This document shows, one piece after another, positions 1-5,451 of a stretch of DNA of 10,409 bases (its first letter is position 1; the number at the start of each line of letters is the position of its first letter). Origin of the DNA: Cellvibrionaceae bacterium. Lineage in GTDB: Bacteria > Pseudomonadota > Gammaproteobacteria > Pseudomonadales > Cellvibrionaceae. The DNA lies in contig JAOXRV010000290.1 of assembly GCA_025800435.1 (NCBI GenBank), forward strand, positions 1 to 10,409, read 5' to 3'. Made by a program: the position numbers and the translations under genes. The notes under the pieces were generated by a model. The model had not been told where the DNA came from, searched no databases, and saw only the letters and a program-made list of their open reading frames with translations.

Positions 1-11
1 GCAAGGCCTGA

Positions 12-38
12 GCGTCATCGTGTTATTCAGAGGTGCCC
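12..38 (+). repeat. Dispersed intergenic repeat, copy 1
   Basis: This 27-nt segment ends in GTTATTCAGAGGTGCCC (22-38). It matches 1213-1239 at 24 of 27 positions, in the same orientation, and its 17-nt core matches 5370-5386 at 15 of 17. The short arms CATC (16-19) and GGTG (32-35) could pair around TTATTCAG; in copy 2 the first arm is CACC, so pairing is kept. A strong terminator stem starts right after it. Function is unknown. Confidence 0.6.
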
Positions 39-75
39 CAATCAAAAACAGCGCCTTAGGCGCTGTTTTTGATTG
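39..75. terminator. Bidirectional intrinsic terminator
   Basis: A perfect 17-bp inverted repeat (39-55 with 59-75) has a 3-nt TTA loop. The GC-rich core GCGCC/GGCGC is flanked by an A run on one side and TTTTT on the other, so each strand gives a stem followed by a U tract. It lies 25 bases beyond the stop codon of the minus-strand gene ending at 100 and should terminate that gene. It could also end a plus-strand transcript entering from the left of the window. Confidence 0.88.
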
Positions 76-99
76 AGTGTTGATTGTTTATATACGCTT

Positions 100-960
100 C
101 TATTTAAACCTGCGCCGGGCAAAGCCTGCGAGCATGGCCGCCAAAAGTACCAGGGCGGGAGTTGGCAAGCCCGGCACTTGATGTGTGACGTTATTGTTGT
201 TTGGAGCCGGTGGCTGCGGTGCTGGTGCAGGTGGCTGCGGTGCGGGTGCAGGTGGCTGCGGTGCAGGTGCCGGTGGTTGCGGTGCAGGTGCAGGTGGTTG
301 CGGTGCGGGTGCAGGTGGTTGCGGTGCAGGTGCCGATGCAGGGGTGCCAGTGCTTATGCGTTTGTAAGAGCGGCGGCTATTATGTTTCGCCATAGGGTGG
401 CTGGGCTCTTGGCCGAAATAAATGCGGTGGGCATCTTGGGGCTGCTCTACGTCATCGTAGCGAATAATATAGTAAGCTTCTTTTAACTCTTTGGACGGAA
501 TGTTGGGGTAGACACTGATCAGATAGTCACCGGGGGTTAAAGCCTTGTTGCTGGCGATACTGAAAGTATCAACCCACAATGCACGTTCAGGGTAGCTGCC
601 TCGGGCCTCTATACTTAGCAGGCTATTATCGCGTTTTTCTAACTTGGCGCTGCCCGAGTCAACCAAGGTGTAGGGCTCGGCGTGCTCTCGAATAATGTAT
701 GAAAAGCTAATGCGGGGGTCGATATCATTAACGGTTGTTACCTGACTGACCTGGCTGATAGTTGCGGTTGAGCTTTTGACACTAAAGCCGTGATAGTGAA
801 GTTGCCCGGGGAAGCGGGTCTGGTGCAGTTCATGCAGAATAGTGCCTGCACTGCTCGGTGCAAACGTTTTTTGTGTGGGTATGTTGTCGACTAAATGTGT
901 GAGCTGGGCAAAACTTGCACTGCTAAAACATAATAGACACAGTAGTGATAAACGGCGCAC
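100..960 (-). CDS. Secreted proline-rich repeat protein with PEP-CTERM-like sorting tail
   Basis: The protein has 286 residues and its function is not recognised. It starts with GTG at 960, chosen because AAAGGAGGGA lies a few bases upstream. Residues 1-18 form a signal peptide (basic MRR, leucine-rich core, SFA cleavage site). Residues about 20-205 form a polar, probably extracytoplasmic domain that I cannot assign. Residues 210-251 are six identical APAPQPP heptapeptides, followed by an Asn-rich spacer (254-257). The end has the three-part layout of PEP-CTERM-type sorting signals: VPGLP (262-266), a hydrophobic segment (267-281) and a basic tail RRRFK. By family knowledge such tails are cut by an exosortase-like enzyme or hold the protein in the membrane; no such enzyme is encoded here. 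Two Cys (8, 11) in the signal peptide do not fit a lipobox. A strong terminator follows the gene. It appears monocistronic. Confidence 0.8.
   Translation of the reverse strand: MRRLSLLCLLCFSSASFAQLTHLVDNIPTQKTFAPSSAGTILHELHQTRFPGQLHYHGFSVKSSTATISQVSQVTTVNDIDPRISFSYIIREHAEPYTLVDSGSAKLEKRDNSLLSIEARGSYPERALWVDTFSIASNKALTPGDYLISVYPNIPSKELKEAYYIIRYDDVEQPQDAHRIYFGQEPSHPMAKHNSRRSYKRISTGTPASAPAPQPPAPAPQPPAPAPQPPAPAPQPPAPAPQPPAPAPQPPAPNNNNVTHQVPGLPTPALVLLAAMLAGFARRRFK
208..333 (-). repeat. Six 21-bp tandem repeats coding for APAPQPP
   Basis: Six adjacent 21-bp units encode identical heptapeptides. The units differ at only three positions, all synonymous third codon positions. On the plus strand, units 1-3 (208-270) carry GGCTGC and units 4-6 (271-333) carry GGTTGC. 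The other two variable sites follow nearly the same order in both halves, so the array looks like a duplicated 63-bp block. It is a likely length-variable site and gives a flexible spacer before the sorting tail. Confidence 0.93.
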
Positions 961-964
961 AGAC

Positions 965-974
965 TCCCTCCTTT
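965..974 (-). promoter_or_regulatory. Ribosome binding site deciding a GTG start
   Basis: On the minus strand this reads AAAGGAGGGA, a near-ideal Shine-Dalgarno sequence, with the GTG start codon at 960 a few bases downstream. It supports GTG as the start of the repeat protein and suggests efficient translation. Confidence 0.8.
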
Positions 975-1013
975 ACCAAAAATTGTTCGTTGTTATTGAA
1001 TGCTGGTGGCAAA

Positions 1014-1025
1014 TGCTTGCAAGCA
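1014..1025. promoter_or_regulatory. 12-bp perfect palindrome, candidate operator
   Basis: TGCTTGCAAGCA is its own reverse complement and lies 54-65 bases upstream of the GTG start of the repeat protein gene. On the minus strand TTGCAA within it could act as a weak -35 box, with TTCAAT or TCAATA 16-17 bases further as a poor -10. The position suits a regulator binding at the promoter, but no regulator is identified. Confidence 0.35.
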
Positions 1026-1212
1026 CTTGACAGCGTGCTATTGCACAAGCTGTGGTTGGCTATTGTAGGGAGGGTTTAAACTGGAGGTATCAGGCAAGGG
1101 TATTAAGGCCCCTAAAAGCGAACAGACGAATTAGGGATGCGACAAAATACCTGACTATAAAGTTGATCGAATCTTTATCTTTGTGGTTCGTAAGTATGCA
1201 ATTTATGTGTGA

Positions 1213-1239
1213 GTGTCACCGCGTTATTCAGAGGTGCCC
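1213..1239 (+). repeat. Dispersed intergenic repeat, copy 2
   Basis: The core GTTATTCAGAGGTGCCC (1223-1239) is identical to copy 1, and the ten bases before it differ at three positions. Its last base is the last base of the rpiA stop codon read on the minus strand, so it abuts the gene. Arms CACC (1217-1220) and GGTG (1233-1236) could pair. The following bases, in the 3' end of rpiA, include GCGC at 1242-1245 and 1253-1256. Copies 1 and 2 flank the repeat protein gene as direct repeats. Confidence 0.6.
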
Positions 1240-1910
1240 TAGCGCTTAAGAGTGCGCACTCCGTCTTTATCACCAATCAATAATACATCTGCCGCGCGCT
1301 GGGCAAATAAGCCATTGCAGACCACCCCGACAATGCCGTTTATTTGTGCTTCCAGCGCGGTGGCTTGGTCGATTTTTAAGTTGTGCACGTCAATAATAAT
1401 ATTGCCATTGTCGGTGGTAACACCTCGACGGTAGACCGGGTCGCCACCGAGCTTAAGCAGCTCGCGGGCCACATGGGCGCGGGCCATTGGGATAACCTCT
1501 ACCGGTAGCGGAAAACTACCGAGGCAGTCTACCCATTTGCTGGCATCGGCGATACAGACAAACTCCTCAGCGACGGCGGCGACAATTTTTTCCCGGGTCA
1601 GTGCGGCACCGCCCCCCTTGATCAGTTCGAGCCGGGGGTTGGTCTCATCGGCGCCGTCAACATACACCACCATAGAGTCCAGCTCATTGAGGTCATATAC
1701 CTCAATGCCGTGGCCGCGCAAGCGCTCGGCGGAGGCTTCGGAGCTCGCTACCGTGCCTCGAAAGTCAGCTTTAATCTCAGCCAGGTAGTCGATAAAGAAG
1801 TTGGCGGTAGAGCCGGTGCCAACCCCGACAATGGCGTGGGCCTCTAATTTGGGGCGAATATAGTCGACGGCGGCGCGGGCAACGGCTTGTTTCAGCTGGT
1901 CTTGGTTCAT
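1239..1910 (-). CDS. rpiA: Ribose-5-phosphate isomerase A
   Basis: RpiA interconverts ribose 5-phosphate and ribulose 5-phosphate in the non-oxidative pentose phosphate pathway, in the cytoplasm. The 223-residue protein (E. coli 219) begins MNQDQLKQAV, matching the usual RpiA N terminus, so I chose ATG at 1910 over an in-frame GTG five codons upstream. Visible motifs are the phosphate-binding GVGTGSTANFF (about 29-39), SSEAS, DGADE (85-89, including the acidic pair D85 and D88) and KGGGAALTREK (98-108, with K98 and the catalytic base E107). The C-terminal half NGNIIIDV...GIVGVVCNGLF is also typical. The ribosome binding site is weak (GAGACAG). A TATAAT box lies 36-41 bases upstream. No strong terminator is visible; repeat copy 2 directly follows the stop codon. 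The gene is intact, and the identification is secure. Confidence 0.97.
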   Translation of the reverse strand: MNQDQLKQAVARAAVDYIRPKLEAHAIVGVGTGSTANFFIDYLAEIKADFRGTVASSEASAERLRGHGIEVYDLNELDSMVVYVDGADETNPRLELIKGGGAALTREKIVAAVAEEFVCIADASKWVDCLGSFPLPVEVIPMARAHVARELLKLGGDPVYRRGVTTDNGNIIIDVHNLKIDQATALEAQINGIVGVVCNGLFAQRAADVLLIGDKDGVRTLKR

Positions 1911-1945
1911 GGTCTGTCTCGGCACTGACTTGGCTTGAAGCGCGC

Positions 1946-1974
1946 ATTATACGGGCTTGGGCGCCACAGCAAAA
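1946..1974 (-). promoter_or_regulatory. Probable sigma-70 promoter of rpiA
   Basis: On the minus strand a perfect -10 box TATAAT (plus coordinates 1946-1951) has a weak -35 candidate TTTTGC (1969-1974) with 17 bases between. Transcription would start near 1939, giving a leader of about 30 bases before the rpiA ATG at 1910. Confidence 0.6.
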
Positions 1975-2100
1975 CACCGATGGCCGCCTGTCACCTGATA
2001 CGCCGGCGGCTTGTGGTGCCTAATCCACCCGGTTCAGGAGAAACTCGCCACCGCTATGGTCAATGTGTGCGAGTTATGCGAGCTGATGGAGAGGTTTCCC

Positions 2101-2108
2101 AAAGGAGG
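2101..2108 (+). promoter_or_regulatory. Strong ribosome binding site of the metalloprotease gene
   Basis: AAAGGAGG lies five bases before the ATG at 2114 and fixes that start. Upstream, AACTCGC (2042-2048) and GCGAGTT (2069-2075) could form a 7-bp stem with a 20-nt loop in the leader; its meaning is unclear. Confidence 0.85.
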
Positions 2109-2113
2109 GATCG

Positions 2114-3211
2114 ATGAGGCGCCCAGCGTTCTGGCTAATCACTTGGCTGCTGAGCCTACAGGCACTGCCGGCTGTAGCCTATCAGCTATTAGATGCCAAG
2201 TGGCAAGATGGGAAGGTGCAGCTGCTGCTGAATACCAATGCGGCACCGAGCGGTCACAACTGGCTCAATGCCCTGGATATGGCAGCCGCCAGCTGGGATA
2301 GTCGGGTTGAGGGCCTAAATATTGATGTTGCCGCCAGTTCTGCGCACCATCCTTGTGATGGCTACCGCAAGGGCAGTCCTGCCCGTGCGCGTGTCAATAC
2401 CGTTGCTTTTAGCGATCATGTTTGCAGCGCCGAGTTTGGCCGCAACACCTTAGCGGCCACCCTGATTATTGCCAAGGAGGGGCGGATTCGCGAGGCGGAT
2501 ATTGTCTTTAACCGCCGCTACCGCTGGGATTTATACAGTGGCTACCGCTATGGCCGAGTAGATTTCTACCGGGTGGCGGTGCACGAGCTGGGCCACTTAA
2601 TCGGCCTCGATCACGAGCATAAATTGAGTGCCATTATGGCGCCGACCATCAGTCGGATCGATCGGCCAACCCGTGATGACTTGGCCGGTGCCAGGGCAAT
2701 CTACAGTGGCCCAAAGCAGTCTACTTTACCTTCTATTGTGGCCAAGATAGAACAGCCGACCACCAGCATGAGCAGTGGTGTAAGTAAGTTGCGCGGTTGG
2801 GCGGTGGCCAAAGCCGGCGTGGCTAAACTGTCTTTGTATATCAATCAAAAATTTATTCGTAAAATTCCCTACGGCGGCTGGCGCCAGGATATTGCCAAGA
2901 TCTACCCAGATTATCAAAACTCACGTCGCTCGGGTTTTTCGCTGGCCTACAACTGGGGCAAGCTAGGGCCCGGGCCACAGGAGGTGGCGGTGTTGGTGGA
3001 AGACCGCCAGGGCAATAAAAAGATGGTGCGCAAGCAGCTGCACGTGGCGGCCCTGCGCGAAAGCGCCCCAGTTGGCTTAACAAGCCGGGTGCTCGGTCCC
3101 AATTTAATCCAGGTGGATGGTGTGCGGGTGGCTTCGCAGGTTTACCGGGTGCTATTGCGCTGGCAGGCCAAGCAGCGCCGCTGGGGAATGGAGCGCTTCG
3201 AGCGCTTATAG
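2114..3211 (+). CDS. Secreted matrixin-like zinc metalloprotease with C-terminal Ig-like module
   Basis: This 365-residue protein is a probable exported metallopeptidase. Residues 1-22 form a signal peptide (MRR, hydrophobic core, ALPAVA cleavage site). The catalytic domain spans about 23-200: the zinc motif HELGHLIGLDH (H157, E158, H161, H167) is complete, and M175 in SAIM fits the Met-turn of metzincins. EADIVFN before the active site is typical of matrixins (family M10). Cys81 and Cys104 may form a disulfide. No cysteine-switch prodomain is seen. Residues about 208-312 resemble an Ig-like module of gammaproteobacterial secreted proteins, judged by the pattern GWA, LYIN, R-D-YPDYQNSR-SGF, YNW, G-EVAVLVED-G; this is a match from memory. 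The last 50 residues are unassigned. Substrate is unknown. The stop codon overlaps the end of the convergent PAS-GGDEF-EAL gene by 6 nt. It has a strong ribosome binding site and seems to be a single-gene transcript. Confidence 0.87.
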   Translation: MRRPAFWLITWLLSLQALPAVAYQLLDAKWQDGKVQLLLNTNAAPSGHNWLNALDMAAASWDSRVEGLNIDVAASSAHHPCDGYRKGSPARARVNTVAFSDHVCSAEFGRNTLAATLIIAKEGRIREADIVFNRRYRWDLYSGYRYGRVDFYRVAVHELGHLIGLDHEHKLSAIMAPTISRIDRPTRDDLAGARAIYSGPKQSTLPSIVAKIEQPTTSMSSGVSKLRGWAVAKAGVAKLSLYINQKFIRKIPYGGWRQDIAKIYPDYQNSRRSGFSLAYNWGKLGPGPQEVAVLVEDRQGNKKMVRKQLHVAALRESAPVGLTSRVLGPNLIQVDGVRVASQVYRVLLRWQAKQRRWGMERFERL

Positions 3212-5329
3212 CTCACGCTGTTGTATCCACTGCTGCAGCTCAGCTTCACTCAGCGGTGGGCTGTAGTAATTTCCCTGTACCATTTCGCAGCCGTATTCTT
3301 TTAAAAACGCCTCCTGCTCCAGGCTGCCCACGCCTTCGCAAATTACTTCCATCGACAAGCTATGGGCGATGGTAATAATAGTTTTGATTAGCTCTTGTTT
3401 GTTTTGTTCATTCGCCTTGGGCAAAAAAGATTTGTCAATTTTAATAACATCGATGGGCAGGCTGGTGAGGTAACTCAGCGAGGAGAAGCCAGTGCCAAAA
3501 TCATCTAAGGCGATTTTAATGCCCTGTTGGCGGCACCAGTTTAAGTTATCGATAGTGGTATCTTGCTTGGCCACCAGTTCATGCTCTGTAAGCTCGATGC
3601 CAAAACAGTCGGTGGGGGTTTGGTGTTGCTGCAGTAAACGCTTCAAGTGCTGTGTAAACTGGGCGCTGTTAATACTGCCGGCGGAGATATTAACGTAAAT
3701 GCGCGGTGGGTATATACCCTGCTGCATTAAGCTGTTCACTCTTTGCAGGGCCTGGCTCACCACATGCAAGTCCAGGTCGAGCATGGATTGTTCTTGCTCC
3801 AGTATTGGAATGAACTCAGCCGGCGATATATTGCCGAGCTCGGGGTGTTGCCAGCGCAACAGGGCCTCGCAGCTGGGAACGCTATTGTGTTGTATGTCCA
3901 ATTGAGGTTGGTAGCGCAGTTCTAGCTCACACTCGTTGATTGCGCGTTCAATATCTCGGGCTATAAACTGGCTGCGGTGAGTGGTTTGATTGAGTTCGGA
4001 ATCAAAAAACACAAAGCGGTCGCCACCACGATCTTTGGCCTGACTGAGAGCGGCGTCGGCGTGTTTTAGTAGGCTCGCCGCATCGCGCCCGTCGCAGGGA
4101 GAAACCGCAATACCTATGCTGGCGCTAATTTTTTGGGGGCCGCGCACTAAACTTAAATCATCGCTGAGCCTATTTAATAAGCGGTTCGCAATCAGCGCTG
4201 CCTGGCTGCTGGCTTCTGGCAGGCTAAATGCCAGTACATACACATCGCCGCCAAAGCGTGATTTTAAATCGTTGCTGGAAACATTGGCGAAAATCCGATT
4301 GGCGACAATTTGCAAAATTTTATCGCCCACGCCGTGGCCAAATTCACTGTTCACGAATTTAAACTTATCAATGCCAATAAACATAACCGCAGTTTGCATG
4401 GCCAGGCGCTCGCTGTTTTCCAGGGTTTTTTCAAGCAGGCTCTGCAAAAAATATTGATTGGGTAGTCCGGTTAACTGATCATAGTTTTCAAGCTCGTGCA
4501 GCTGTTGCAGTTGTTGGCGCTGGCCGTCGCTGTCGAAGTCTATAAAAAATACCTGGGCTTGGCCCTGGGGGTGCAGCAGTAGGGGCGTACTCTGAATTTG
4601 CAACAGCTGGCCATTTTTATGGCGCCGCAAACAGTGCTGGCGCCGGCCAATGGTGGGGCCCTTCAATAAGGCAGGCCAGTTGGGTGTGCCGGTCTCTTGG
4701 CTTAAGGTTAGGCTTTGCTGTGCGCGCCCCAAGGCTTCGCGCTGTTCATAGCCATAGAGTTTAGTGCTGGCCTGGTTCCAGTAAATGACTCGGCCACTAT
4801 TGTCGTAACCCTGAATAGCCAGCCCCGGCAGCTGAGTGATCAGTTTTAATAGCTGTAAATCGCGCTCGGTGTTAATGGCTGAGCGGTTGGCGTTACTGCC
4901 GCGTAACAGCAGCCCCGCCTGGCGTCCATCCCGGTCAACTATTTGGTAGCTGTAAAGCTTGCCCGCAATGCACACTTGCAGGCCGCTCTGCCCCGGCCGC
5001 TGCTGCAGATGGCGCAGGCAGTGGGGAAAGCGGCGTTCGCTCAGGGCTTGGCTTTCCTTTATGCCAACTATCGCTTGTGCCGCTTGGTTGAGGTATAGCC
5101 AGGCGGGTTTTTGTTGGCACACCCAAACGGCCATCGGACCATTGATTAGGTAGTCGATTAACTCTGGGGAAAACTGTGGGAAAAACTCGGCAAAAAATGC
5201 TCCCGTATCTTTATTTGCTAGCATCCGGCTGTTCGCTGTGGTGTTCCGGGTGCTGGGACTACGCCCCGGTTTCAAGGTTTGCTTGTATTGCCCTGTTAAC
5301 GCCTTTGGTGAGTTGCGCGCGCATGGCAT
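3206..5329 (-). CDS. PAS-PAS-GGDEF-EAL protein, probable c-di-GMP phosphodiesterase
   Basis: This cytoplasmic signalling protein (up to 707 residues, no membrane segments) should hydrolyse cyclic di-GMP. It has a PAS-like region at about 55-145, a clearer PAS at about 160-265, a GGDEF domain at about 280-445 and an EAL domain at about 455-705. The GGDEF signature is degenerate: RFGGDVYVL (358-366) has Val and Tyr in place of the Glu and Phe of GGDEF, and no RxxD inhibitory site precedes it, so cyclase activity is unlikely although D321 is kept. The EAL site looks intact: E488 (EAL), N547, E579 (ELTE), D609-D610 (DDFGTGFSS), K630 (KID), E665 (EGV) and Q685. The degenerate GGDEF may bind GTP and regulate the EAL domain; that is inference. 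The start is uncertain: neither ATG 5329 nor ATG 5224 (giving 672 residues) has a clear ribosome binding site, and residues 1-35 look unlike a domain. Its tail overlaps the convergent protease gene by 6 nt. Confidence 0.92.
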   Translation of the reverse strand: MPCARNSPKALTGQYKQTLKPGRSPSTRNTTANSRMLANKDTGAFFAEFFPQFSPELIDYLINGPMAVWVCQQKPAWLYLNQAAQAIVGIKESQALSERRFPHCLRHLQQRPGQSGLQVCIAGKLYSYQIVDRDGRQAGLLLRGSNANRSAINTERDLQLLKLITQLPGLAIQGYDNSGRVIYWNQASTKLYGYEQREALGRAQQSLTLSQETGTPNWPALLKGPTIGRRQHCLRRHKNGQLLQIQSTPLLLHPQGQAQVFFIDFDSDGQRQQLQQLHELENYDQLTGLPNQYFLQSLLEKTLENSERLAMQTAVMFIGIDKFKFVNSEFGHGVGDKILQIVANRIFANVSSNDLKSRFGGDVYVLAFSLPEASSQAALIANRLLNRLSDDLSLVRGPQKISASIGIAVSPCDGRDAASLLKHADAALSQAKDRGGDRFVFFDSELNQTTHRSQFIARDIERAINECELELRYQPQLDIQHNSVPSCEALLRWQHPELGNISPAEFIPILEQEQSMLDLDLHVVSQALQRVNSLMQQGIYPPRIYVNISAGSINSAQFTQHLKRLLQQHQTPTDCFGIELTEHELVAKQDTTIDNLNWCRQQGIKIALDDFGTGFSSLSYLTSLPIDVIKIDKSFLPKANEQNKQELIKTIITIAHSLSMEVICEGVGSLEQEAFLKEYGCEMVQGNYYSPPLSEAELQQWIQQREL

Positions 5330-5369
5330 ATAATTGCTGGGTCTGCCGTTTAGGGTATCCCTGAATCGA

Positions 5370-5386
5370 GTTGTTCAGAGGTGCTC
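5370..5386 (+). repeat. Dispersed intergenic repeat, copy 3 (core)
   Basis: GTTGTTCAGAGGTGCTC matches the 17-nt core of copies 1 and 2 with two A/G or C/T changes. CTAGC follows both here and in copy 2. Here CTGAA (5361-5365) and TTCAG (5374-5378) can pair, and a separate hairpin follows at 5388-5405. Confidence 0.5.
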
Positions 5387-5387
5387 T

Positions 5388-5405
5388 AGCAGTTTTAGCA
5401 CTGCT
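5388..5405. repeat. Short inverted repeat before ilvA
   Basis: AGCAGT (5388-5393) and ACTGCT (5400-5405) are perfect reverse complements around a 6-nt loop, followed by TTATT. It resembles a weak terminator or a protein-binding site. It overlaps the proposed -35 box of ilvA, so a regulator bound here could block that promoter. Confidence 0.4.
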
Positions 5406-5424
5406 TTATTAATAGCAATATATT
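5395..5424 (+). promoter_or_regulatory. Probable sigma-70 promoter of ilvA
   Basis: TTAGCA (5395-5400, four of six -35 consensus bases) and TATATT (5419-5424, four of six) are 18 bases apart in an A/T-rich stretch. Transcription would start near 5431, about 20 bases before the ATG at 5452. The ribosome binding site is weak. Confidence 0.5.
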
Positions 5425-5451
5425 AGCAAGAGATCAATTGGTTAAGCACTC

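Larger units (their letters stand above)
961..1238. other. Intergenic region without a convincing gene
   Basis: This 278-base stretch separates two minus-strand genes. It holds a ribosome binding site at 965-974, a 12-bp palindrome at 1014-1025, a weak inverted repeat (CCCTAA 1110-1115 with TTAGGG 1131-1136) and repeat copy 2 at its right edge. A plus-strand reading frame at 1052-1249 has no good ribosome binding site and no recognisable product. I see no clear terminator for rpiA here. Confidence 0.6.
5330..5451. promoter_or_regulatory. Divergent control region between the EAL gene and ilvA
   Basis: This 122-base region must hold the promoters of both divergent genes. It contains repeat copy 3, a 6-bp hairpin and a probable ilvA promoter. 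No convincing minus-strand promoter could be picked for the EAL gene. If that gene starts at 5224 the region is 105 bases longer. Confidence 0.5.

Noticed and set aside
208..333. CRISPR-like array
   Set aside because: The 21-bp units are directly adjacent with no unique spacers and they encode an in-frame heptapeptide.
73..486. Plus-strand reading frames rich in WLRC or GGCGAGA repeats
   Set aside because: They are antisense to the proline-rich tandem repeat; the minus-strand frame has a signal peptide, a strong ribosome binding site and a sensible C terminus.
925..960. Lipoprotein signal with Cys8 or Cys11
   Set aside because: The residue before each Cys is Leu, not Gly, Ala or Ser, and a normal cleavage site SFA-Q follows.
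12..1239. Repeat copies as terminal inverted repeats of an insertion sequence or MITE
   Set aside because: All three copies point the same way, no inverted partner was found, and there is no transposase. A solo-end origin remains possible but unsupported.
1052..1249. Small plus-strand ORF of 65 codons
   Set aside because: No good ribosome binding site, no recognisable protein, and it runs into the 3' end of rpiA.
1911..1925. Five-codon N-terminal extension of RpiA from a GTG
   Set aside because: The ATG at 1910 gives the conserved RpiA N terminus.
2042..2075. Seven-bp inverted repeat in the protease leader as a riboswitch
   Set aside because: Single short stem with a 20-nt loop and no conserved motif that I recognise.
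3190..3205. AGCGC/GCGCT hairpin at the convergent gene ends as a terminator
   Set aside because: Short stem inside the coding sequence, with no T tract on either strand.
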